Positions 21,301-31,082 of a stretch of 64,000 bases of DNA are shown here, piece by piece. Made by a program: the position numbers and the translations under genes. The notes under the pieces are model-generated. The model ran no database searches. It worked only from the letters and a program-made list of their open reading frames with translations, and was not told where the DNA came from. Location of the stretch: NCBI GenBank assembly GCA_037447655.1, contig JBBHKE010000070.1, positions 1 to 64,000 on the forward strand, in the 5' to 3' direction. The stretch is from Zygnema cylindricum. Lineage: Eukaryota > Streptophyta > Zygnematophyceae > Zygnematales > Zygnemataceae. Every line of letters begins with the position of its first letter. Position 1 is the stretch's first letter.

Positions 21301-24300
21301 GGTATCAAAGTGTCTCTCTTGTCCCCTCCCCTCTGCCTTCCTCTCTTTTTCCGATTCCCTCTCTCTCTCCCCTCTATCACATTTCCTCGCTCATTTCCTG
21401 TCCCTCTCGTTCTCAGAGATGCCTCGTGGTACATGCCACTCACAACATCACTATAAAAGAGAATGTGGCTTTCAACACCAGCGGCCATTGCTTCTCTCTG
21501 GAGGAGGGAGGAGAGCAAAACAATACTTTCGATTCCAATATTGCAATTACCGGAAACAGAGGTGAATAAAAAAACCAAGATTTGCTATATGCTCAAAAAC
21601 GAATTGCTACCTTCCCTTACTAATATAAGAATAAATAAGTATAATTTCATTTATGACTTCAGTAAATTGTTTGTTTATGACTTTATGAAGTTGTGTAACC
21701 TCAGTTTTATTAAAACGAATTTAAATTTTGTTTGATCGACTTGTCAAACCTGCCCAGAAAACAAAATGAGTGGAAACGAGAGACAGGCTTGTAACCGAAG
21801 ATGATTGTTTATTTACAGTTCTTTTATCGTTTATCCTTTTTCTCTTCCTCTGCGGTTAGCTACAAAATTTATCAACGGAGAAACAGACGTAAACCCGGCA
21901 TTGTATTGGATTTCGGCTCCGGGAAACATACTTATAAACAATAGAGCTGTCGGATCCCTGGATTCCGGGTAAGTTTTCCCAATCATATGCATAATCCAGC
22001 ATTGCTAACCTTTTTTTACCACTTTTCAAAGACAATGACATTTCAATAGACGATCAATTCTTCCCGAGCTCACCGTAATCATATCATAACATGCTGGTCA
22101 ACATCACAAATGTATTTTATGTTTTAATCATCACATTTCCATTGAACAAGTCTTGTTTGCGAGAGGTAATCCAAGAATCACTCCGTTTGTGTATCCTTAT
22201 GGCTTGCTCTTTCCTTTTTTGTGCGTCCTGTTTTCAGATTTTGGTGGGACACCAGGAAAACAGTCAGAGGAAATTCTAAAAACATAGCTTCATTGCGTAA
22301 AATCAATCCCGATGAAACTCCAGTTCTTTTGTTTAAAGGAAACGTCGCACATTCTTGCCATAATGTAGGAATGAAAACTTATCCTGACGGCTTTCGACCT
22401 GTCAAGTCGGTGAGTTATTTTTTTCTAAATTGAGACCTTTTTGTTTTTGGTCCTATTTTATGAACAAAATATTCAGCTGCTTCGTCCTCGTTTGATGGGA
22501 AAGAAAGAATGTGTTCCGGTTGGTTTTTGCAGACGGTAGTAAACAAGTTGGAGGACAATCTTATTTATAAACAAGCATCCCGTGGGTGAGTTTTGCGATT
22601 TACCTTCGGCCGGTTGTATGGTTCTCATAAAAGCTTTAAATCTTAAACTTCAAAACGGTTGCTTCTTCAAATTCTTCGTCGCAGTCTAGCAGATGTCGGT
22701 CCTTTCAAAAGAATTTCTTATTCGTGGCCAATACTAACTGCTTATGATTCTTTCCTTTTCAGGATGCTTATACATTTATCCCAATCCTTTATTATTAGCG
22801 GTACTTTTGCGGACTGCGGAGTCGGAATTCTTATTCTTGAAAGTCGAGCAATCCATGTGACAAACTCGAGATTTGTTAGTCTCACTACAAACTATGGAAA
22901 TCCAATCTCATGTACCACGAAAGAGGCACGAGGCTTCTATTCGACATGTATGCCTCAAATCGGCTGCGAGTGAGTATTTTACTTGAAAAGTCTCAATTAT
23001 CTTATTTAGGTTTTTATTCTCGAATTCTTACTCATTTCGCTTCCGACTCTGCTCTTGATCCTCTACATTTTACTCCTGAATCTCTTTTTTTTTTCTTATC
23101 TTTATTCAACCATTTCCCAAGTTTCCCTGCTTAACTTACTCGACATGGAGTCCCAAAAAGGGTTGAACATCGGCAATAGAAATACAAACAAAAGACGGAG
23201 TTAAAAGTAGCACAGAAATCTAACATAAAACACAGCAATCTGAAATTGTCAAATCAGAGACAAATTAGGAATTAGAAAATGCATTGTTTTAACATTCTTG
23301 TTTTTATTCTTTGCAGCATGCCACTGGCCTCCAACGACCTCGGAAGAACACATTCTGGATATTTGACTGACCCTTACTATGGAGTTCAAATAAGTCAAGA
23401 GAGGAGAATCACCGGACACACATTCCCCAACAAAGTTTCTTACTCAAAGTACGTACGCTTTTGATTCCGTCATGTGTGATTTCAGGGGAAAGCACGCTTA
23501 TTTTACAAACCAATAACAAAAATAATCAAAGCAAAAATTGAAACACTAATCCCAGGGAAAGTTTGAACCAGTTTAAAAAGGCACAAAAAAGGTATATTTT
23601 TTTAAACCGGACTGATTGTGGAACCTGTGATTTTATCAGGTTTTCGAACTACAATTCTTCGTGTACTAAACCCGGAAAGTCTGCCGCTATAATTCCTGTC
23701 GCACCAGCAATGTTGGGATCTTCTTTCAATCCCCAATTCAGTTTGAGAGTAAGTTCTTTCTCCAATTTTTCTCCCTAAACGTGTCATTCAAAATCTATCT
23801 ATACTTTTTACAGTCATTTGCATTTTTCCACGAATCCCTTAATATGAAGATCCAGCGTATGGCATTCTCATGAGACTGCAAACAATATACAATACTATTA
23901 AATGGTCCCATAAGTTCATAACCAAGGCCTGGGCAGTAAATTTCTGTCAGTATCAGCGGGCCATTCCTTTTTGTGTTTTTTGCGAAACTGGACAGTGGCC
24001 TGATGTTTAAGCTAGAAAATTGATAACTGGCTTTTAACATTCCTTCAGTTATTTGTGACAGATCAAAAGGTGTTTTAGCTGACTTTCAGTGTTTGTCCAT
24101 GTTCCGTTTAATTGCAGGGCCTCCAGTTTTACGACAGCAATTCGTTGTATTTTCCACCTGAAACAGCTTTTTACGAGGTAACACTTACAGTTTTTTGCAG
24201 TGCTTTACAATCTTACCCTATATGAGATATTGCTATTGTCGCCAAAGAAGTGCTACCAATCTCGATTTGTAGTCTCTACCGAATCAGAAATTGTAAATTA

Positions 24301-27300
24301 ATATAATTCTCCCCCTAAGAGGAATTGCGAGCATTGCTACAGCTTCACCATTATTTCATGTGAAATAATTTGGCGATTCCATAATTGTGTTATCAATGCT
24401 AATGGACACATTAAAACAAGAATATAGACTTTGCTCATGAATAATATCGACCAAACTTCGGCAATAAACGGTGAACCAGAAGAAAAAAAAAGTCAGGCCA
24501 CCAAAAGGTCAAGATTCCATGCCCAAACAACAATTTTTAAAATGCGACATGATCGTCTGGACACAAGTTAAACAAATTTCGAAACACTCATTCTATGATT
24601 TTTCTGCCACCTTCATTGGATGTTTTGCAGGCGACAAACGTGACTAAACATCTGGGGGAAGTTGCAAACTACATTGTCATGAAAGACCTCGACGGGAGTG
24701 TTATCGGTCAACCGGGATCCATTGTCGCAAATAATGTTGGTCTTATTCCCCAAGACAAATGCACGTTTTTTGAAAATCTGAATGCGTACGGCTGTACTGG
24801 AACCTGTTATCGGACTTTTCGAGTAAATTATGGTGAACTGGGCTTTGATAAAAGCGATAAGTTAACAAATCAACCTGGAGACTTCAAGTGAAATTCACTG
24901 CTATTGTGCTCATTTTTTGCCCTTCTTTTATCTCGTCCAAAAATTGGTCAAGATTGTTGGCATTTGGTTGTAAATCTTGAACTCGATTCACTTCCTTGAG
25001 GTTGACATTAGCTGATTTTGATTGTCTAAATAATCATGATTTGGCATATATGTGATGCATTTTTGTTGTTTCCCAAATCATGGATCTTGCCTACATCCCT
25101 CAAAAATGTCCTCCAAACCTGGCAATGTTAAGACGTACAATTATTGAATCTACGTTTACGTCATGTTGGTTCGCTGGTAGTGTGGATTAGTTTTGGTCGC
25201 GTGGCAGTTCACGTATGTCGGTTTTGTTTCGTATAGTTTGTTTTAGTATTTCGTGCGTAGTACCATATTTCAAGAAGTTTCGTTTCGCGAAACCTACATC
25301 TAGTAGTTTCGTTTCACGTAAGTTAAATTGTTCGTACAGTACTTTGTCAGTTTTGTTTCTAGTAGTTTCAATTTGTTTTGTACCACATTTACGTCTAAGT
25401 ACATTTAGACACTTATAGAGTTACTGTTCTAGATTGTTTCCACGACGGATTCGGCGGGTTCTTGCGACGATTCTGTCAGACTGCGATTTTTGCCTCCTCC
25501 CAATCTGGAGTTTCAATACACTCTGAACATGACCACAAACCCGATTTGGTACAGGTACGCTTCACAGACACGTTTTAATGCAATTCGATGTAGCTTCGCA
25601 ATAATACAAACGATTATTGATGTAGCTTCGTTATAGCGTATTTACACAAACGTAGCAACAGGCATTACTGGCAGGTAATCATAGTAATCGTACTTAACGC
25701 TGTGGGAAATCATACAATTTTATGTACAACTACGAGGATTGCAATTCATGGTTTTGTTATCGTTTTTGGCAATTAAAACTTTCTTCTTATCGTTTATGTG
25801 TTGTAGACAAAACCTCACTGCCAGTCGCTATTTTCGATATTGTGTTAGAAAGTTTTTGGGCAAAAGCTAAACGCCTAACAATGTTGGAAAAATATTTAGC
25901 GTTAATATCCATGGGCATGTTCAGCTGGCAAAATTCGTCCGCATTAGTTACAATTCCACACATCTGCATACGATTTGGTTCGCACTACACCGATGGAGCT
26001 TCTTTGCCTGAGAGTCAATCAACAACCAGTTTAAATTAAGCAGATTGATCAACAAGCAGATTGAGCACATGTTCTCTCATGTTCCTGAGGGAACATGTGA
26101 ATGACCATTTACACACAATGTGGACTAAACTAAGGCGATGGACGGTTTGAGGAAACGGTTTGCTTGTTCTTTGTAGTTCGCCGTTCTGATACCAAAGATG
26201 ATCTTTTGCAGAGGCTGCGATGGAACGGGCCCTGAATCAGCGGCTGGGACAAAGGCGCAATATACTTACACGTGCGAAAACGAGTTGTCCTTATTGGATG
26301 TGGAATTGCCGCCGCAATTCGACGATAAAAACAAGCTCACGATTGTGCCACAATCCGGCTCGCAAGAATGCCAAAGCAACTTGTAAGTTTGGAGACTTCA
26401 AAAGACATTCGTTTCTTATTTTTTTGTAATAGTTTTTTGTTTCGGGAGGTTTCCGATATCCATGACAAGACCACTTTTTCCTTCCTTCTCTATTTTCCAG
26501 GACCCATGAGATAGACAAGATGACCGAACGCTTGTAGCTTGAAAAGTATAAGAGCTACTGGAGAGGGCAGAAATTAGGGCACAATTACCATGAAATGTTT
26601 CAAACTGATTGTGGAATGTTCACCAGTAGAAACGTATGATCATAAAACACCCAAACCGAATCATAAACCATATTTTTTATAATTTATTTTTCTTGTTTTT
26701 TCTGGTTTTTTTTGCAGATCCTGCACCATTCTTTTGGATCTCCAGAACAACTGGCTGTGGGACGCCTCTGGAGAGGAACGGAGTCCGAATTTTTACGACC
26801 CTTCAGCTTCTACCGATTATTTCAAATCAGGCGGTTCTGCTGTTTTTGGCTACAATAATAGTAAGAGAACTTGCCGAGGGTTTGACGATTTTCAGCCTGT
26901 TCAACTTCATTAGAGTGGACAACATTAACACCATTAGTTCAATGAGCTACGTGACAAATCATAATCTAGTGTTGTTGATACTAATAAAATGTGAACAATA
27001 ATAGGTGACTAACTCTTATAGCAATGGGCAGTGTAATTTTTTGAAAGATCTCCAGTAAGTTTGTAATTGAGCAAGCATTCTCTTTCATTTTACACTTCAT
27101 TTTCTTTCTGCAAGCGCCATTGATGGGCGACTACTCGGTCTACTTTATAAGTACTGAGACCTTCTTTTGATTTTTGGCTGTCAATTGCAGAAAATAAAGG
27201 GCTATCGACCTTCTTGTCCAAACCATCGCAAAACCTCATCACATACTATTTCCGCAACAGCTTTTCTTTGGACGACTCAGCTTGCTACACATCCCTTTCC

Positions 27301-28388
27301 ATCGACTTGTATTTTGAGGACGGCATTGTTCTCTATCTCAATGGCAAGGAGATTCTCCGCTCGAATATGCCGGAAGGCACAGTCAGCTCCACCACTTTGG
27401 TATGCAAAAAACTCTAATTAGCCTTGAAAACGACTTACGAATCTCTAAAAAAAAAATATTCCTTTCCAATCGTAGATTTTTAACCGACCCCTTTTCTTTC
27501 TCCTTTTCTTTTTGTGCAGGCTTTGACTAAAACCCAAGCTTGGATGAAGTGGCAAAGGTTCAGCTTGACCGTTCCAGGACCGCTGGATGCCTACAGTTTG
27601 GTGGACGGGACCAACACTGTCGCAGCCGAGGTCCACGTGTTCAGCAGCAAAGCAAAACGAATGCTGTTCGACATGCGAATCGTGGGCGAATATACGTACG
27701 TCCCAAGCTGTCACACTCCATTTTTGAGACTCAATTTGAATTTTGAATTTTGGGTTTTCTCGCATGTCCGATTATTTGTCTTTACATAACACGATGCACT
27801 ATTCGCTTTGCAAGACTAGGTGTCGTAACTTTTGTCCTTCGTGGTCCTGTACGGTAAACTGTGGAATGTCATTAAGATCGTCCCTATTGCATGATGAGTC
27901 GATGTCCTGATATCCTAAACTGCATAATCCGCCTTGACGGCGAATGTTATTTGACAACAGACAAACAGCATCAGACCAAAGTTGAAACCTTGGTTTTAAA
28001 CGTGATGCGACCACCTTTCCCATGGATGATCTCCGCAGAGATATAATATATATATACAGATGATCATTAGCGAAGTGTAGACTTAGATCAAGGCCTATGG
28101 ACCTTTTTTTGTCATGTTTAAGGTGTATAATTTTTGCTTTTTAGTTTTCTCAATAGTTCTTTGCCATGTTTTTGCCTTTTGATTTGCCTGTAGCTCGAAG
28201 AAATATTCAAATCTAGCCTTCAATGGTTGTCAAATTCTTTTCCCTTCGATCATGCTTTACACCTAAATGGTTAATCCTTCGCAATTGATGTGACAAAGTC
28301 TTCATCTTCACCTCCCATACTTATAATTGGCTCCGAGTGGTTGACGTCTTACAGGGTTGGTTGTACGGAAGGAGCGGAAGACTTGTAA
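18400..28388 (+). CDS. Secreted G8/beta-helix (CEMIP-like) protein, about 20 exons
   Basis: Exons by splice sites and phase: 18400-18722, 19207-19423, 19596-19800, 20285-20467, 20974-21146, 21417-21561, 21860-21968, 22238-22409, 22533-22585, 22763-22969, 23317-23448, 23640-23748, 24118-24177, 24631-24887, about 25441-25554, 26212-26382, 26718-26860, 27191-27399, 27520-27695, 28355-28388. All junction phases agree except the start of exon 15. The product is about 1,063 residues: signal peptide (1-31); G8 domain (about 47-175; WSDPGTWESGIVPGVGDG); beta-helix core with the CEMIP/TMEM2 hallmarks GRYSMHFHVIG (340-350), SIHQSKQRCLVVHATHN and GHCFSLEEGGE; then a C-terminal module (about 880-1052; EDGIVLYLNGKEILRSNMPE, later GTNTVAAEVHV) of a kind found in bacterial secreted proteins. 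There is no transmembrane segment, so secretion is likely. CEMIP proteins act in hyaluronan breakdown in animals; the substrate here is unknown. The start is the first ATG after the GA tract and precedes the signal peptide. Confidence 0.85.
25120..25440 (+). mobile_element. Insertion/replacement in intron 14
   Basis: Arm B has about 230 bp of different sequence between the same flanks (CCTCCAAACCTG on the left, GGATTCGGCGGG on the right). The arm A block is full of AGTTTCGTTTCGCG, CGTACAGTAC and ACGTCTAAGTAC words and resembles the retroelement-like sequence at 54630-54910. It replaces the bases just upstream of exon 15, so the original acceptor is gone. Confidence 0.6.
27799..28023 (-). CDS. 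Antisense open frame in the last G8 intron
   Basis: A 74-codon frame (starts MGKVVASRLKPRFQLWSDAV, ends HLVLQSE) lies on the strand opposite the G8 gene, within its last intron. The inverted copy keeps it open as 51261-51485 with about 7 substitutions and no indel. I do not recognise the family. At roughly 90 percent nucleotide identity an open 74-codon frame could persist by chance, and the upstream part differs in frame between copies because of a TA repeat. It may be a transposon-protein fragment. Confidence 0.25.
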   Translation of the reverse strand: MGKVVASRLKPRFQLWSDAVCLLSNNIRRQGGLCSLGYQDIDSSCNRDDLNDIPQFTVQDHEGQKLRHLVLQSE

Positions 28389-28832
28389 TTTTGAATATTC
28401 CGTGGTTTTTCACGAATGTCATCTACTTGATGACAAGGAAACCGTACACGTAACGAGTTTGTTACAACTTTTTATGCTTTCTCCTCAAGAGAGTGTGTGA
28501 TTTCTATTAGGTTAGTCTTTAAGCATTTAATGTTGTTTCTTTCAAGGATTCAAGGGTATTATGTGATTTGTGTTTGCTAATTGATGATTATTTAGATTGT
28601 TAAGTATTCATTTTCCACGTTAGGAATCTTCCTATTTGCTTTTGAAAAAGTATATCTTTTAGACTTTGGCACAACATAGGCTGTAAATATAAGGCTTTAA
28701 AATAGAGTCAAAATCTACTTTTAGTGAAGGTTTTCATGATAGATAAAGTAGAAGAAAAACACAATCAACTCGGTCTACACATTTTCTCTATTGTACTAAA
28801 GGCAACAAGGCTGATAATACAAAGAAAACATT

Positions 28833-29490
28833 ATGACCTCTCTCTCTCTCTTCCTCTCTCACTCTCTCCCTCTCTCCCTTCCCCTACCCTCCTTTCCCTC
28901 TCACTCACCTCCTTGACGTCTCCCTCTCTAGCTGACTCTCCTCCCTCCCCACTCTCCCCCTCCCTCTGCCTCCCATTCTCTCTCTCCCCAACTACCTCTG
29001 TCTCTCTCCTTTCGTATATCTCTCGGCTTCACTCTCTCCTATTCCTCTCTCCCCACCTCCCCGTCCTCCTCCCCCTCCCCCGCTCTCATCACCCTCTCCC
29101 ATTTCCTCTCTCTCCCCTTCTCTCTCCCTCCCCATCTCAATCTCCGCTTTCCCCGAATCCTTTTCCTACATGTCTCCATTTCCCTCTCCCTCTTCCCCCT
29201 CTATCCTTCTCCCCACCCGGCCCTTCTCCCACTCCATCTCGTTCCTCCCCTCATATGTATCCTTCCACTTCTCCATCTCCACATTCCTTGCTTCACCCTC
29301 CTCTCCCCCTCCTCTCCCTCTCCCTCTTTCTCTCCCCCTCCACTCCATCTCCCTCTCCCACTCCCTCTCCCTCTCCCTCTCTTTTCTCTCTCCCTCTCCC
29401 TCCCCTCTTCCTCTCCCTCTCCCTCTCTCTCTCTATTCCTCTCCTATTCCTCTCCTATTCCTCTCCCCCTCCTCCTACCCCTCTCTCTTG
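28833..29490 (+). repeat. CT-rich polypyrimidine tract
   Basis: About 650 bp of CTCTCC, CCCTCT and CTTCCC words on the + strand. Its first 100 bp are shared with arm B of the inverted duplication. The 256-codon and 136-codon frames through it are Ser/Pro/Leu low-complexity translations and not genes. Confidence 0.95.
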
Positions 29491-29634
29491 TTAGGATCAA
29501 TGAAAGTGCACCAGATAACAAATCATTCACAGCGGAAGCATAATCATTATCTTAGAAATAAAAATAACACTTACTGCTAACATGTTGATTTCCAAGAAAT
29601 CCGGGATTCAGCATGTCCCACACTTGGGAAAATT
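29491..29634 (+). other. Retroelement-like LTR head
   Basis: Starts TGTTAGGATCAATGAAAGTG directly after the CT tract and contains GCGGAAGCA, a combination common at the start of copia LTRs. A similar head (TGTTAGGATTGATACACACA, GCGGAAGCA) starts at 54628, exactly where arm B of the inverted duplication ends. Length and partner LTR are not resolved. Confidence 0.35.
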
Positions 29635-29705
29635 GAGCCGGCCAGGGTTCGAACCTGGGACCTTTCACTTCCGCTGCAAACGCACTACCACTGTGCCACC
29701 AACTC
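29635..29705 (-). tRNA. tRNA-like cloverleaf, probably SINE/repeat-derived
   Basis: On the minus strand 71 nt fold on paper as a tRNA: acceptor GAGTTGG/CCGGCTC (7 pairs, two of them G-U), D stem GCAC/GTGC, T arm CCAGG-TTCGAAC-CCTGG. Box A (TGGCACAGTGG) and box B (GGTTCGAACCC) both fit the pol III consensus. The anticodon arm TTTGC/GTGAA is weak and position 33 is G rather than U, so a working tRNA is unlikely. The same sequence with about 130 bp of shared flank occurs, split by a transposon, at 47.70 and 49.62-49.66 kb, so it belongs to a dispersed family. Confidence 0.5.
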
Positions 29706-29873
29706 GATGTAGAGACTGGCGGGTCTGTACCTATATCTTACAGGCGGTTTGAGTATGGATATTCCATATTTTACCCTGTATTGAACCGGATTCACATGCC
29801 AATCCAACACCCCGCCTCACGGGAAAGCCAGTCAAACCATCCGATATCCCGCTAGCTCCGATACCATGTTGAT
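29706..29873 (-). mobile_element. Leader with minus-oriented primer-binding-site-like word
   Basis: Read on the minus strand, the 300-bp repeat at 29874-30176 ends CTATCAACA and is followed by TGGTATCGGAGC, close to TGGTATCAGAGC, the usual initiator-Met-tRNA primer site of plant copia elements. This suggests an LTR/primer-site junction of an element on the minus strand, with the tRNA-like sequence in its leader. Part of the block (CCAATCCAACACCCCG.. side) is shared with 49740-49770. Confidence 0.45.
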
Positions 29874-30176
29874 AGAGTCTGTGAGAGAGATAGGACTTAG
29901 AAAAATTAGGAGATAGGACCCTCTCTCCCAGAGAGCTTCTATACAAAAGGTCAACTTTGACCCTCCATAACTTACTACTCAGGGGAGCAAATTCAAAGAT
30001 TCTTTTTGCTATCAACTTAGGGGAGTCTTGCGTTCACAAGGGTGAAGTTGGTCAGAGTTTTTGTTTGCTAGGGTGGCAGTTGTTTATGCTGAAACACAAA
30101 GGGGCCAGGGTTATCCTAGAGGCTTTTTGGAAGCTGTCCACTATGAGGACTTATGGAGGTCTCAGAGTTTTAGGTT
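29874..30176. repeat. 300-bp direct repeat, copy 1 (LTR-like)
   Basis: TCTGTGAGAGAGATAGGACT to CTCAGAGTTTTAGG is repeated at 34128-34428 in the same orientation with scattered substitutions. The pair flanks the copia gag-pol remnant. They may be LTRs of that + strand element or, judging from the primer-site-like word next to copy 1, LTRs of a separate minus-strand element. Confidence 0.75.
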
Positions 30177-31080
30177 ATGGGCCCACCCTCTAGGGTACTA
30201 ATCTTTAATGGAAATGGCTTCATATACTGGGAAAGTATGATGATAGGAGCTCTATGCGAAAAAAGGTTTTGGGGGAAAGTGATGGACTATTGGGGCGTCT
30301 ATGAAGTCTTGGAATTCCTCCACGGTTTGAAGGAAGCAGATTCACAAAGAAAACAGGTCCATCTTCAACGGAGGAGACAAAGGAAGGAGAGGTGGTGGGT
30401 AAAGGAGCGGAGAAGGAGACGACCACACCAATAGCAACTAGTTCAGCATTCATGTCACCTATTCCGAGGAACGAGGAAAATGATACTGAAACCTGGTATT
30501 TCAACAATATGGCGGCAAAGCACTTCACCCTACGCAATCTTACTCAAGGACTTGCATGTCCTCATTTGCAAGTAGAAAAGGCATCCGATCTGTGAATGGC
30601 TCTCATAGAGATGCACCGAAGTGGTACGATTCATCAACAATAGCGGGTTGATTAGAAAGTTAAGGAATATGTATAAAAAGGGGGGAAAATGTTGGATTTT
30701 CGCAATGAGCTTGCTACACTCTTCATGGAGCTAGAGAGTGCGGGAAAAGATTTTAGTGAAAAAGAAAAGGTTAACTGTTTACTGATCAAGTTACCCGATG
30801 AGTTCGAGAACATAGTCAACCGAGTGCAGGACTTGTCGGACTCAAGGTGGATATGGAACTCAGTGGTAGGGATGATTCTCGTTCGGGAGAATACGATTGA
30901 GATCCGAAGGGTAGGAAAGAATGGCCAAGCCTTGGCAACTTCGACTGATTGGAGGAATAAGGATTCCTGGAAACCGGTCGGAAACTATAGGGGAAGGGAG
31001 CAAAAACAACAGGCCGACAAATTCGGGCCAAGGGCTCCCTAAGGTTTATGTCAATTTTGCAAGAAAAACGGGGCACTCAG
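30177..31080 (+). pseudogene. copia gag remnant
   Basis: 30177-30434 reads FNGNGFIYWESMMIGALCEK, the FNG.NY..W...M pattern at the start of copia Gag. 30689-31042 continues with LESAGKDFSEKEKVNCLLIK followed by LPDEFE, the UBN2 pattern (AG......V..LL..LP..F). Frames change between pieces. At about 31049 a zinc-knuckle start CQFCKKNG is readable in another frame, then the sequence jumps straight into the integrase end, marking the deletion joint near 31080-31095. Confidence 0.75.
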
Positions 31081-31082
31081 AT

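Larger units (their letters stand above)
24554..28941 (+). repeat. Inverted duplication, arm A (3' part of G8 gene)
   Basis: This 4.4-kb segment recurs in reverse at 50340-54629. It covers exons 14-20 and introns of the G8 gene, about 550 bp after the stop, and the start of the CT tract. Over 71 aligned bases of exon 18 I count 7 differences; the last 100 bp of the arm are nearly identical. Arm A differs from arm B by a replaced block at about 25120-25440 in intron 14. Confidence 0.9.

Noticed and set aside
25722-26039. Open frame between exons 15 and 16 (VDKTSLPVAIFDIVLE)
   Set aside because: Exon 15 joins exon 16 directly in phase. The arm B copy needs frame changes to stay open. Probably intronic, though an old exon cannot be excluded.
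26501-26537. An exon after 26382 ending in a stop (THEIDKMTERL)
   Set aside because: The phase fits, but skipping to 26718 also fits and joins sequence that continues the domain, and later exons to 28388 agree in phase. I treat it as intron or a minor alternative end.
28724-29580. 256-codon and 136-codon Ser/Pro/Leu frames
   Set aside because: They run through the CT tract; composition is purely that of the repeat.
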